A stretch of 64,000 nt of DNA, from positions 88,828,593-88,892,592 of the forward strand of contig OY720639.1 of assembly GCA_963169105.1 (NCBI GenBank), in the 5' to 3' direction. The position numbers were made by a program, and so were the translations under genes. Positions 23,007 to 33,449 of this stretch are shown here, one piece after another. The notes beneath the pieces are model-generated. The model did not search any database. It was given only the letters and a program-made list of their open reading frames with translations, and had not been told where the DNA came from. This DNA comes from Ceriagrion tenellum. Its lineage: Eukaryota > Arthropoda > Insecta > Odonata > Coenagrionidae. Numbering within the stretch: position 1 is the first letter of the stretch; each line of letters begins with the position of its first letter.

Positions 23007-23146
23007 GACAATACCGACTAATCTTAAATCCACAGAGTTCTTTATTGGTACAACTAGTTTCAACGCTACTGCGTCATCTTCAAGTAGCGTTGAAACTAGG
23101 TGTACCATTTAATTACTCTGTGGATTTAAGATTAGTCGGTATTGTC
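23007..23146. repeat. Palindrome with hammerhead-like core
   Basis: The outer arms 23007-23037 and 23116-23146 are perfect 31-bp inverted copies. Inner arms (23045-23070 and 23083-23109) are nearly so. The minus strand 23046-23084 reads TTGAAGA, T, a GACGC/GCGTT stem, GAAA, CTAG palindrome, U. Right of it, TCCACAAGGATACGC matches the right flank of the 61141 palindrome, so both belong to one family. Confidence 0.75.
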
Positions 23147-23149
23147 ACT

Positions 23150-23780
23150 ATCTTTTCAATAATGGACTTCCACAAGGATACGCATGAAAGGATTGAATTC
23201 AGAGAGTGAAAAATATTCTGTTCGTGAGTTCAAGAATATATTTTCATGGTTTCAGTTGACTGAACGTGAAGTTGCGGCTGGGGAAATATTCTTTAGTCAA
23301 AACGCGCATCTGAATTTCACGACTGAAGCCTCGTATCCCTTCTTTCTTGTGCGTCTTGGAGGAAGTCGACTCGAACCAGAACGAAACGTTGTACAGGGTC
23401 CGGACGGACAAGTTCCGGCCGAATCAAATAGTTTCAAAGACACCTACGTATCGAAAGTCGTGAACGTATCAGAGGATCACACTCGCCATTGTGAATCGGA
23501 AGGAATGTAAAATTTCGAGAAAGGGCAACCGGAGAAGATTGTTTGTGAATACGGATACTTTCCTCTAACTCTCCTTTCTCGTTCACCGCTATCGGTTTCT
23601 CTTTGTGAAGTCCCTTTTTCGGCCAACGGTCTTCCTTCCTCCTCATTTCCCGCTCTTCAATTGCTTTGACCAATGGAGTAAATTGAGAGGGCGCTTGCTA
23701 GTCCCGTGTATTATAATCTTTGATTGCTAGTGTGGTCAAATCTTGAGAGAAAATGGACATTCCCAGCCCGCCATATTTGT
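23150..23780. other. No recognisable gene
   Basis: A 108-codon plus-strand frame at 23184-23510 has no domain or known signature. Confidence 0.4.
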
Positions 23781-23785
23781 TAGGG

Positions 23786-24090
23786 GGGTCCAGTGGTATC
23801 GTGTTCGACTCCCGCTCCGATGGTCGCAGGTTCGAGGCCAACCGCTGGAAAAAATTCCTGGCTTGCCAACGAACTTATGCATGCTACCTGAATTTGATTC
23901 CACTACTGAGAGGCAGCAGTCTCAGCAGAAGGCATTGATGACGCAGATCAAGGAGATCGGACCGGTATCAACAGCCACAGTTTCGGGCGAGAGTGAAGTT
24001 CACGGAATCGGCCGAAGTACTGCGAGTTGGAAGGCAACGGGGAAACCACCACATTAATCTCCCGAGAAATGTAGCCCTGCGTTTAAATAT
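23786..24090 (+). repeat. tRNA-derived SINE
   Basis: The head reads GTCCAGTGGTATCGTGTTCG followed by a box B-like GCAGGTTCGAGGCC. The body holds a GGGGAAACCACCACATTAAT block then CCCGAGAAATGTAGCCCTGC, a recurrent arthropod repeat 3' end. The cloverleaf is poorly preserved. Confidence 0.55.
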
Positions 24091-24099
24091 GTATGTAAC

Positions 24100-24590
24100 A
24101 TATGATTGCATCCCTCCCAGTAAAATATTCCGCTAGGTGCAATAGTCCCCCAATTGCATCTCCGGGTGAGGACTACTGGGAGGGGTACATCTGTCAGGAA
24201 GGACAATTGCAATCTTGGTTCACCTCAATTTTCCTTCAGCGGTTATGGACTGACGCACAAATTTTGCAATTTTATCATGTTTTCCTTCGATAACTTACTA
24301 AACATAAGCATGCGATAGCTTCTTTAATGTGAATTTTCCTTACATATATTTTTCATATATTTTTGTTAATAAATATCCGCATTCCCAGGGAAGACTTAGA
24401 TGAAATCGAGTATTTAGTACCCAGTTTATTTTTCGAGAGTTAAACCATACGATTGCGAAAAGTTAGGCACTTTGTCTTAATCAGCCAAATCTGTATATTT
24501 CAACCGCATCATTATCTGGGGTGGACTCTGGTTGCACAGGTAGAGCTCTGAGTGGCAGTGTGATAATTTACCTGCTGCTATTGCCAACAA
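24100..24590. other. No recognisable gene
   Basis: A short 11-bp inverted pair (CCCTCCCAGTA and TACTGGGAGGG) sits at 24112-24192. Nothing else was noted. Confidence 0.4.
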
Positions 24591-25235
24591 ATCCCAGTAT
24601 GCGGAATAGAGAAGCTGAACGTAGGAGTCACACTGAGAGGAGAGAAATTAGAGCAAGTGGATTCCTTCACCTATCACGGAATAACCATCGCGTGGGACGG
24701 AAGAAGTGCAGCGGACATCAAGCGGAAAACAGCTCAAACTTAGAAGGCGTTAATGGGAAATAGACCACTGCGGTGCTCAAAGAAGATGGAACTACAAACC
24801 AGGACATACATTCGTGTGGGGCGTGGCACTCTGTGAATTGGAAGCATGGACTATTTGGAAAGCTGACCAAAAAAGACTAGAAGCCTTCGAAACCTGGTGG
24901 TGGAGGAGGATGCTGCAGATAAAATGGACGGACATAATAAGAAATGGTGAAGTGTACAGAAGAGTAGAAGAGGAAAGGACCATACGGAACACCACACAGA
25001 AAAGAAGAACCAGATGGATTGGACATAACCTGGTGCACAATTTGTTTGTGAAGAATATAATTGAAGGCAAACTTGAGGGAAAAGTCCCCAGAGGAAGACC
25101 CAGGAATAAGTTCATGGGCCAAATAAAGAGAAAAGTACATAGGAAGAGATACCAGGAGGTAAATGAACTAGCTTTAGATAGGGAGGGATGGAGGGCTGCA
25201 GTCAACCAATCCTTGGATTGAACGACCAATGAAGA
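24590..25235 (+). pseudogene. LINE (RTE-like) reverse transcriptase C-terminal half
   Basis: The first part is broken across frames (EKLEQVDSFTYHGITIAWDG, then SAADIKRKTAQT). A 135-codon frame follows (24814-25221) with LEAFETWWWRRMLQIKWTD, KRRTRWIGHNLVHN and IIEGKLEGKVPRGRPRNKF, ending in DREGWRAAVNQSLD. This order (EAFE-x-W-x-RRML, RR-x-x-WIGH, EGK-x-x-RGRPR, W-R-x-x-x-NQS) is the C-terminus of non-LTR elements that use an endonuclease and reverse transcriptase. The 5' two thirds are missing. Confidence 0.8.
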
Positions 25236-25254
25236 TATTGCCAACGCCGCACCT

Positions 25255-25545
25255 CCGGTCATTTATATTAGCATGACTCCTCACTACATCTCTAGGTCCG
25301 ACGCATGCGAAAAAATAAGAGAGATACACTGCCGAACATATAGGTACAAAAACTTGTTCTTTCCTTGCACAATAAGTGACCACAATCAAAAATTGAGCTC
25401 CACTAAATTCACTCCTATAATTTGTGTCATCATTTCATCTTCTAAAAACTTACATCTTTATTCGGCTGATGACCTAATACCCCCTGCCACACGCCCTTGC
25501 GGCGGCTCGCAGGGTATTAAAACGATGTAGATATGCAGATTAATT
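25255..25545 (+). mobile_element. CR1/Jockey-type LINE 3' end, copy D
   Basis: Encodes MTPHYISRSDACEKIREIHC and NLFFPCTISDHNQ, then the 3' region with a CCACACGCCCTTGCGGCGGC block ending GGGTATTAAAACGATGTAGA. Inserted between two other LINE tails. Confidence 0.78.
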
Positions 25546-26345
25546 GCAAAAGCGAATATATTTTGATAAAGAGAATGGGTAGAATAACTGTATGAAGAGG
25601 GCGAAAGGTTAAGTAATTGAACAGGTGGATGATTTTGTGTACTTAGGTAAGATGTATGCGAAAGATGGAAGAATAAATGAGGAGATAAAGAGACGCTGGA
25701 AGGAAAATGGTAGGTAGCATGTGGAGCATATCGAGGAATGGGTGCTTGTCTAAGGAAGCGAAAATTGCCGTGTACAAAAGTGTACTTCTTCCCACTTTGC
25801 TATATGGTAGTGAGGCATGGCTATGTCAAGATAGACATGAGAGTAGACTAAACGCCGTGGGTATGAGCTCTCTGAGGAGTATTTGTGGCAAAATTAGGAT
25901 TGATAGGGTCAGGAATGAGTGGGTCATAAATGAATGCGGGTTAAATGCTCCTGTAATGGACGTGTATGACAGGAGTGTGCTTCGTTGGTTTGGCCATGTT
26001 GAGAGAATGGATGAGATTCGAATAACGAAACAGATATATGAGAGTAGAATGAATGGTGTGAGAGGCAGAGGTAGGCCGAGAAAGTTGTGGTTGAATGTGG
26101 TTGAGGAAATTCTTAGGAGGAGGAATATTAGGAGTCCTAAAAACAGGAGGGTGTGTATGAAACAGTGTATGGGGTTAAATGAGGCAAAAGAGGTTTGCAA
26201 GGATAGGTTAGCATGGAGGAAATTATTGAAGCAGAGTTAGGTGTGCAATTATGTATTAATGAGTGAAACAGTTTGACTGTGCCTACCCCGGAAGGAAACG
26301 GCGTGATGGGTATGTATGTGTGTATGTATGAATATATGTAAGAAT
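25546..26345 (+). pseudogene. LINE reverse transcriptase C-terminal half with 3' tail
   Basis: The broken upstream part reads QVDDFVYLGKMYAKDGRINE. The 177-codon frame 25707-26240 holds LSKEAKIAVYKSVLLPTLLY, MSSLRSICGKIRIDRVRNEW, LRWFGHVERMD and RGRGRPRKLW, and ends LAWRKLLKQS. These are the post-palm motifs of an endonuclease/reverse transcriptase LINE. The 3' tail has CCCCGGAAGGAAACGGCGTG and ends in a TATG-rich repeat. A second 3' end of this family lies at 55735-55925. Confidence 0.85.
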
Positions 26346-26457
26346 CAAGACTGTCAATTGAATGTGTAACGTACTTACTCCGAACGCCCTGTCAGTCTTT
26401 CACTCTCAAACCCTATCCTGCTCAGCCCTTCGCCTCACCGCAGAGTCCCCTTCCCCT

Positions 26458-26463
26458 TATAAA
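26458..26463 (+). promoter_or_regulatory. Possible TATA box
   Basis: TATAAA flanked by GC-rich DNA (CCCCTTATAAAGGGGC, itself a near-palindrome) at the start of the CpG-rich block. No initiator was confirmed about 30 bp downstream. Confidence 0.3.
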
Positions 26464-27470
26464 GGGGCGAGTTCCCTCCCCTTCCTGATGCCCTCGCCTC
26501 TCCCCTCCCTCCCACCCTTGGCGTTCCACCCTCCCCGGCTCTCCAAACCCTCCCCCCACTTTTCCACTCCCCCTCCGTCCTCCACTCTTGTGCCGGCCGA
26601 GAGAGGAGTCGTGTGCGAAGCTTTCGTCGAAGCTAGATCGTTGCCGCGAGTCGGGCGAAGCGGCGGAGTCCGGAGCCTTTTCAATACCGAGCACGGCTGT
26701 TCCGACGACGTTCGCGGGGTTCCCCCCCGACGATTCAGCCCGAAGTTCTTCCGCCGGCGAAGTCCAGCAGGCCAATCCCCCCCCCGTTCTTACCTCTCTG
26801 CGTATCTCGCCTCTTTGGGGAGGAGGAGGCGTGGCGAAAGTATCGTGGACAAAACTTGTTCCCCTTCCGGAAGATCGAGGAGGAGAAGAGAGAAATAAGT
26901 ATCGACGAAACGGATCCCGTCCCAAAATTTCTCGGGGTGATACCGTCTTCTCCTTCGTATTTTTTTTTCTTTTCTGAAGGGGGAATTTTTCGAAAGTGAA
27001 CCCAAGGGTCTCCGTGTCATCCGCGCGAACGAAATAACCGCTATCTTTTTTACGTCTTCCGAACAGTCGTCGGGAACGGTCTACGAAAGGAGCGGAGCGA
27101 ACGAAAATTCGGCCGTTTTGGAAGTATGTAAGGTTGTGTGTTTACAAACATTTTTCCATTCCCGAGCGCGCCCAAACTTTTTTACCCCCTCGCACGAAGT
27201 TTTTTTTCTTGGGGAGACAAAAGAGGGCCATGCCGGCGTTACATTGCTTCGGAGTTGTTGCGTGTATGTAAGGAGTGTCTCTTGGAGTGATTTCGGAGGG
27301 AGCGAACGGGAAGTGGGAGTAAAAATCCGTGTGGGAGGAGCAATCTCTCGGCAAGAAGACAAGGAGGAGGTCGCCGAATGAGAACTCTTTTCGTTCCCCG
27401 TTGGTAACAACCGTATACATCGCCGCTCAAGTTGAAAAAAGTTTAGCTCCACGCACTTGTGCAAAGAGGG

Positions 27471-27604
27471 GGAATTTTTAGCGTCCCTGGAGAAGTTTTT
27501 AGCGCCCGCGGAGAAAACTTGAACGCCTTCGGAGAAATATTAGCTCCCCCGGAGAAAACTTAGGCGCCTCCGGAGACATTTTAGCTCCCCCGGAGAAATT
27601 AAGA
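27471..27604 (+). repeat. 21-23-bp minisatellite, about six units
   Basis: Six imperfect units on the theme TTAGCGCCCCCGGAGAAAA, with variable middle bases, within the CpG-rich block. It may be a clustered regulatory motif or neutral tandem expansion. Confidence 0.85.
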
Positions 27605-28017
27605 AATACCTTTGTATTTCTCCCACGTGTGGTCCCTGTTTGTCATCACCTCCCCGTCGCCTCGGAAGCGCTGTCATCTTCCCTCAAGAGTATCCTGCAC
27701 TGGGAGGGCAGAGAGTCTCACCGCTTACCGCCCGGCAGTATTCCACTCATCACTCTTCCTGTAACGTCAATGACGACACGCCTATCTCGTGTGAATATTC
27801 CTCTCGCCTGACCCGACCGGCACTGTTGTTTCCTGCGCGGATAAACTTTTGCGGTTCGCTGTTTATTTTTCGGCGCCGTACGTGAGAGAAAAAATACCGA
27901 AAACATATTTGACCCAAATAAACGAACGAAAAACCTAACTTCCTTTGTGGTTAAATGAAAACCGCGAAAGATAATGCGAGGAAATAGAACTTGAAAAAAG
28001 TGTGCTCTTCGAATGAT

Positions 28018-28240
28018 TGTTCTTGATCTTGGAAGCGGTCATCACACGGTGTCCTCGACACCGCGAAGGAGTTGCAAGGGGTGGCGAGGCCATCGGTGAA
28101 GCCTAAATTTCATCGGAAAGGAACCGTGGTGCAAACTATTTGCCAGTAAAAGATGTATAGCATGAGGCAAAATTTCCAATGATCTCATAGTTTGAGTGTT
28201 CTTGATTTCGGAAGCGATCGTTGAGGGTGTTCTTGACTCC
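28018..28240 (+). repeat. Local direct repeat in the CpG-rich block
   Basis: GTTCTTGATCTTGGAAGCGG (about 28019) recurs as GTTCTTGATTTCGGAAGCGA (about 28199), a period of about 180 bp. The segments between are diverged. Confidence 0.45.
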
Positions 28241-29136
28241 AAGAGGGCGTGCGGCAAGAAGGGAAAGCCACCAGATCGCAAAAGGTCTCGTGTTCGCGAT
28301 CGCTCCCCGGTGGACGAATCGTTTAGACCGACTTCGGTGAGGGACAGTTCCTCGGGAAGGACGGCTGCAATCGCCGGGGAAGGAGGGCAGCAGCGTCCGG
28401 CACAGGTCCACCGTCCACCGCATGGGGTTTTAGGTCGCCGGCTCCTCACCGTTGAAGTCACCGACAGGACTCTCCCATCTCCTCTCCCGCCTCCGAGATA
28501 AAAACTCCATCCCTCCCCTCCCGCGACTCTTCTCCTTCCCCTTACTTCTCGAGTCCTCCCCTCTCTCCTCGTCTCCCACTCCTTCCTCTTCCTCCCTCTT
28601 TCTCCTCCTCTCTCCCTCCTCCTCCTCCTCCGCCACTCCCCCTTCTCCTGACCACAAATATCCTCACTACCTCCGACGCCTCCGTAAACGACACTCGGCC
28701 GAGACCTCGCCGCGGAGTTGCGCGTCTCCCTTCCCGGGTGTGTATCTCTATCTCCTCACGAGGGAGGAAGGAGCAAGCAAGAGCCGGGCACGGGAAGAAA
28801 TCGTGGTGTTGCCCGCATTTACATCCGCACGGCCCCTCATTACCCACAATCCATGGATGCCCACAGCTGTACCCGCGAGTGATACCATCGCCCCCGGACC
28901 CGGGTGTCGTATACTCACCCCGACGGTGATCGTCGTTCCAGTGGTGTTCTTGTGTGTTCTTTCTCTCCCCACTCCCACCGACGTATGGTACCCCCCATCT
29001 CTAACATCTGGGAGTGATTTGGAAGAGTGAAACCCTGCCGTGGTTTTTTTGAAAGCGCGGGGAAGGAAAGTTTTCTCTTGATCCGGAAGGGATTGCTTTA
29101 TATCGGAAGACCTCACGTGGAGTCGGCGAGGCGGTC

Positions 29137-29209
29137 ATGGGGCGGCGGAGGTCATCGTTGGTGACCCTCGCGCTCTTTCTCCTAGTCCTGGAAGTTACCG
29201 GACGTCAAG
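29137..29209 (+). CDS. First coding exon of a secreted or membrane protein (signal peptide)
   Basis: The ATG sits in a favourable context (G at -3, G at +4). It opens 24 codons plus one base. The peptide starts MGRRRSSLVTLALFLLVLEV and continues TGRQ. That is a basic n-region, an 11-residue hydrophobic core and a short polar region ending near a small residue (TG), a textbook cleavable signal peptide. It stops at CAAG|GTAAAA, a good splice donor in phase 1, the phase most used after signal-peptide exons. The mature protein is not visible: the next exon was not recognised in the remaining 35 kb, so intron 1 may be very long. The gene family cannot be named. Confidence 0.6.
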
Positions 29210-30120
29210 GTAAAATGCAAAAATCCTTCGTGTTTCACCCCACGGGTATTTAAATCTACCCTGACTCGTCAACTGCTAGCCTTCTCAACACGGCTGAAAT
29301 TTACTAGTCATAAATGTTTTTCTACTAAGATTATGCAAGGAGACGTTTTTAAGGATGATTACAAGGAGATCAGCATTGTTGAACGAGTGTTTTTGACTCA
29401 GTGTAGCCGGAAACGCAGGAAAAATTGCAACGGGAAGAGGGCCGTCACGGGCCTCAGAATCAGGGGTTCATGGGCGTAGTTATGCACCGATTCCCCACCA
29501 TGTCTTTCTTTGTGCACTCATGTGTGAAGATTACTATTTCTAAGGTTAGAGAAGAGTTGACAGTGCCTCTCCATCCCTTGTCGTGAGTGGCTTATAATCT
29601 GACTCTTTGGCGTTTGTCTCGAGTGTGTTTCTGAAAGGGTGCGGCACTTGGGTTCGCCTCATCCCAGGCTCTAAACTTCGCCCTTGTAGGCTGGACAATA
29701 TTACTCGCAGAAAAAATGGAAAATTTTTCTAGTATAGATTGCAAAGCGTTTTTATGCATGTGCGTCGGATGTCAGATATTATGAAGACTTAAATGATAAA
29801 ATAGTTCCGCAAAAAAAATAAGATTGATAACTGGAGGAATCCGTGGAAAGCGGTCAAGGTCGCATTAAAGGCTACCCCCTGGGAAAATATATCACAAGCA
29901 ATGCGTGACGGAGGATTGCTGATGCTGTACATCATGATTGGACTCAGTCGATTAACTTCTCAGAAATTAGCGACCCTTATATTTGTTAATTACGCTGTCA
30001 GTTTTTTTACTATGTTCAAATGACACGATTCCTATTAGGTTGCATTCGAATGTCTTCAATGCCGAACTGAGGTTGCAAGATTGTATGTTTTTTATTCGTT
30101 TGAGTCATTTCCTGGAATAT
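29210..30120. other. Candidate start of intron 1; no gene
   Basis: Begins with GT at 29210. Composition falls to the AT-rich background within about 200 bp. No exon was recognised. Confidence 0.4.
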
Positions 30121-30123
30121 CAT

Positions 30124-30577
30124 TCAGCTGGTAAAATGCGCTTGCAAAGGAGGTACGTGAATTACCACTGAGCCTCCGCCATTCCTCTGTGTGTACGAAG
30201 AATTCCATGATCCAGTGGGGCCTAATTTGTTGTAGAGACCCCTAGGGATGTTCCAGAGGGCCCATATGCATTTAGTTTGCTCTGCAGTGATAACTCGCTT
30301 TCTGCGCACGAACATGATGATAAGGTCGGTGATCAGGGCTAAGAACTGGACACGGTCGAGTTTCGAAAATTCATTGGAATTGATGTCAAAGACCCCAGAC
30401 AAAGTTAAGTTTTCATCGGCCCTGATAGAGAGTTTTGTGGCAGTGACGACAAAATTTCGTCATTGTAGAGACTCGGAAATACCGAAGTCGTCTAAAATAG
30501 CCCCTATGTCACAGTATGTGAACCAGTCTATGCTAATGGATTTGCAAAGGCCTTGTTTACCACAGAGGCGGAGAGAC
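30124..30577 (-). pseudogene. Unrecognised protein remnant (one internal stop)
   Basis: On the minus strand one frame runs from about 30577 to a stop at 30124, about 150 codons, broken only by a TGA near 30450. It includes SIDWFTYCDIGAILDDFGIS, LSGVFDINSNEF, LDRVQFLALITDLIIMFVRR and KCIWALWNIPRGLYNKLG. The regular hydrophobic pattern and balanced composition look like real past coding sequence. I do not recognise the family. An endogenised viral structural or nucleoprotein gene, or a retroelement gag, are possibilities only. A LINE tail follows at 30605. Confidence 0.5.
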
Positions 30578-30604
30578 TACACCATCGTCTGCTAATGCAG
30601 AGGT

Positions 30605-30810
30605 TCTTTCATAGGTCGTTCAATCCTAGGATTGGTTGACTGCAGCCCTCCACCCTGCCCTGTCTAATGCCAGTTCCTTTACCTCCTGGTATCTCTTCCT
30701 ATATAATTTCCTCTTAATTTGGTTCGTGAACTTCTTCTTGGGTCATCCTCTTGGGACTCTACCCTCTATGTTGCCTTCAATTACGTTCTTCACAAATCCA
30801 TTGTGTCTCA
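30605..30810 (-). pseudogene. LINE (RTE-like) C-terminus
   Basis: The minus strand reads LVKNVIEGNIEGRVPRG, a stop, then KRKLYRKRYQEVKELALDRA and GWRAAVNQS. It is homologous to the end of the element at 24590-25235. Only the terminal about 65 codons remain. Confidence 0.75.
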
Positions 30811-30819
30811 AATTCAGAG

Positions 30820-31640
30820 GTTATGAGATCTCTTTCACCCACCAAGGAGGGGTCCTCTCCACCAAGAACATGTGTGATTATGTTCGCAATTGAGCGTGAT
30901 GTGATTGAATGTGCGATACGTGCACTTGAAGTTCATCTTTAAGTTCGAGTTATTAATGGGCCAAAAATTCAGAGATTGTCGGCGTTTTTGTCTATTAAGA
31001 TTACGTTTCGAAGCGTGGGTGGGGCTCTTGAGTTTCGCGTCGTCGTCGGCCATAGCTCCACACCAAGTCTCTCCCTCTCTCTCGCCCCCAGTCCTTCAGA
31101 CGTGCGGCGACGGCTTTATCAGGAACATCTCGCCCACGCAATCTTGTGGCGGCAGGGTGGAGTGTGGGGTAGAGCTTTGCAAGAAGAGAGATACTCACTC
31201 TCCTCTTTTTCTTCTTCTTGAGGAGGTTTCGGGCGGGCGGCCTCGTTTTCGTTTCGCGTGCAAAGTTTCCCGATCTCTCGCGCCCCCCTCCCCTCCCCCC
31301 CGCCCAATACACGCGTCTCTCCCTCGACCGAGGAGTTTGGGTTGAGTGACACGTCGCTAGTCTCGTTTCACGTCGGATGAGCAGAGCCGGTGCGACGTAG
31401 ACCTTCCTCCCTCATCCTCGTCCTTGCAACCACCCCAAGTCAGCGCCTCCCCCGTCAAGTGCCGTTAATCCCTCTTGATCGAAAACCCCCTCGGTAATAG
31501 GGCTCGCCGCCGAAAAGTACCGGTTCATTTGTACTCTAATGCGTCATCTACGTCTACGAAGTGCCGTGCAAGCCGACACATTGATGTGTGGCACGGGGTC
31601 ATTCCACAACCAGGCTTGCTACACTCTTTCAAGTCCATTT
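30820..31640. other. GC-rich island (about 31.0-31.5 kb), no recognised gene
   Basis: Frames of 146, 103 and 102 codons overlap on both strands through C-rich sequence, with no domains. It may be regulatory or an untranslated exon. Confidence 0.4.
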
Positions 31641-31741
31641 GAGAATGAAGACAACAGTTTCGGGCGAGATGTTGTGGAGCTGCATTATCAAAAAAGAAAA
31701 ATATTCGATGTTGTACAGGCCAATTTTTTAAATTCTCAAAC

Positions 31742-31786
31742 TTTACGACACGTGTTTCGGCACTTTATTTGGCCTTCTTCAGGTAC
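31742..31786 (-). ncRNA. Hammerhead-like motif (reverse unit)
   Basis: The minus strand reads GTAC, CTGAAGA, A, a GGC/GCC stem, GAAA, CACGTG, U, C, then GTAAAG. GTA after the UH position can pair with TAC before CTGAAGA to form stem I. Confidence 0.4.
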
Positions 31787-31839
31787 AGTACCAGAACATG
31801 GCCAAATAATGTGCCAAATTGGCCAAATAAAGAGGTGCA

Positions 31840-31885
31840 GTACCTGAAGATGGCCAAATTAAGTGCCGAAACACGTGTCGTAAAG
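31840..31885 (+). ncRNA. Hammerhead-like motif (forward unit 1)
   Basis: GTAC, CTGAAGA, T, GGC/GCC stem with an AT-rich loop, GAAA, CACGTG, U, C, GTAAAG. All core positions except the extra base after CTGAAGA fit a type I hammerhead with a self-complementary stem III. Confidence 0.4.
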
Positions 31886-31989
31886 GCACAGTACCTGAAA
31901 GTGGCCAAATGAAGGGCCTAAATACGTGTCGTAAAGTTTAATAATTTAAATAAGTGTGCAGTACAACATCGAGTGTTTTTGATTTTCCA

Positions 31990-32360
31990 TTGGAGAACCT
32001 GGCACGTTCTCCCGGTAGCTAGGAGTGGACAGAAAAGTAGGCTGTATAACAGTGCGCGATCAATCCGGAAACTAGGAGATCCTAGTAATCGCACATAAAG
32101 TAATCCCGCACATATGCAACAGCTGTTTGGTAATAGGAACTGGATTAATAAATAGTACTGAAAAATACAAAATCATTCCGGATATTCCGTCTGGGGTGAG
32201 TTGTTAAAAATGACGGCAAGTGATTAAGCTTAGGAGCAAAGTCTACCTAGCGAGGGTCAGAGGTTGATAGAGCTGATCCATCACAATTATAATGGTCCAA
32301 AATTGTGTGTGGAAACAGTTATATTCTAGATCTATTGGTTCTGCGGACTATTTCCTTAAT
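31990..32360. other. No recognisable gene
   Basis: Nothing was found. Confidence 0.4.
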
Positions 32361-32364
32361 CCTA

Positions 32365-32560
32365 TGCTTGAGGGATAGATGGAAGAGTGCTGAGTAAGCG
32401 GGGAAGGGGAAGAGAGAGAATTGGTTTCGTGGACGGGATGAAGAAGTGTAGACCGTATGCTGAGGCGAAAAAGGATATATTCGAAGGGGGATGGGCCCCT
32501 GAATGGGTAGAGGAGCGGGAAGAGATTCTATGGAATTCAGCAAAACCTACCTTAACCGGT
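32365..32560 (+). pseudogene. LINE C-terminal fragment
   Basis: The frame 32387-32647 starts MLSKRGRGRERIGFVDGMKK, then YAEAKKDIFEGGW. Clear homologue of 10009-10290, with a frameshift just upstream. Only the C-terminus remains. Confidence 0.6.
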
Positions 32561-32564
32561 AGAA

Positions 32565-33445
32565 TACTTAAAAAAGAATATTATTTTGTATTCCAAAATT
32601 TAATACTTCGCCAACGTCACCTGAAAGATTATAATGTCGGTCTGTGAAACCGGGCGTCAGTACTCTAGGGTTCAAGACAATAGAGTATGCATAGGACAAT
32701 ACATAAAGGTGATTGAAGCAACAGTGGCATACAATAATTGGAAATTGAGGAGTATTTTATTGGCTGAGAGAAATTTTACTAGTCTTGACAGTAATGACTA
32801 ACATTTTCGCGGTTTATGCCCCGAAAATAAATGGCTTTATGGTAATGCAGGTTTTAGTGAATTATTCTGGGAAGTTTGCATTTTCAAAGTAATTATTCAG
32901 GGAGTTTCGTAATTTTTATTTAAGCAGAATTCTGAAAAGACATGTCGAGGAAGAATCAAATAAGTTTCCACTGTGCAAAATGCCGTGCATATACTTTCCC
33001 CATTCAGGCACTATCTCATAATGGTTTGTTTCCCTTTTATTTCCTTTATAGCTTGTCCTACATTTCCTTTTGTGAACTGTAATGGTATAGTGATATCTAT
33101 CTTGGTCAAGGGTCGTATGCCAAAAGTGAAATACCCATTTAAAATTTTGAAGGTATTTTACACCGCATAATGGAATGCTGCTGAAATGCTAATGTTATTG
33201 TAAGTTCTTACTCCATGCGTGAGTTTGATGCACGTTCTGGCTCTAGTTAACGTAAATAAGAACTTTTTCTCAATGGAAAATAGAGCTGTCGGGTGAGTTA
33301 TTTATTACGCCATCGTGATGGCAGGTATTGTGATTCTTTCATCGTGTGTGAAAGTAAAGCATTTTAATGGTTTCAACAGTCATTCTTCCTTTGACTTCAT
33401 GGATGTTTCAGATATTCATATGTAAATGAGCGAAAAATGTTTTTT
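32565..33445. other. No recognisable gene
   Basis: AT-rich, no domain-bearing frame. Confidence 0.4.
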
Positions 33446-33449
33446 TCGT

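Larger units (their letters stand above)
26345..29136 (+). other. GC/CpG-rich block, candidate promoter and 5' untranslated region
   Basis: About 2.8 kb is markedly richer in G+C and CpG than its surroundings and free of recognised transposons. Long frames occur on both strands at once (178 and 167 codons near 26.4 kb, 192 codons at 28452-29030). They are low in complexity and have no domains, so they are attributed to composition. The block ends at the signal-peptide exon 29137-29209. A promoter with a long 5' untranslated region for that gene is the simplest reading. Confidence 0.5.
31710..31980. repeat. Inverted duplication with multiple hammerhead-like units
   Basis: Outer arms near 31710-31755 and 31924-31975 are inverted (TTTACGACACGTGT and complement). 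Between them one minus-strand unit (31742-31786) and two plus-strand units (31840-31885, 31891-31935) repeat GTACCTGAA, GGCCAAAT and ACGTGTCGTAAAG at about 51-bp spacing. A partial unit lies at 31788-31815. A left flank containing AACAGTTTCGGGCGAGATGT (about 31646-31685) is shared with the locus at 37385. Confidence 0.75.

Noticed and set aside
24112..24192. 11-bp inverted pair as a terminator or MITE
   Set aside because: Too short and isolated to interpret.
26362..26925. Overlapping 178- and 167-codon frames on opposite strands
   Set aside because: GC-rich, low-complexity DNA yields stop-free frames on both strands; no domain or codon support.
28452..29030. 192-codon plus-strand frame
   Set aside because: Serine/proline runs from a TCC/CTC repeat stretch; more likely 5' untranslated region of the 29137 exon.
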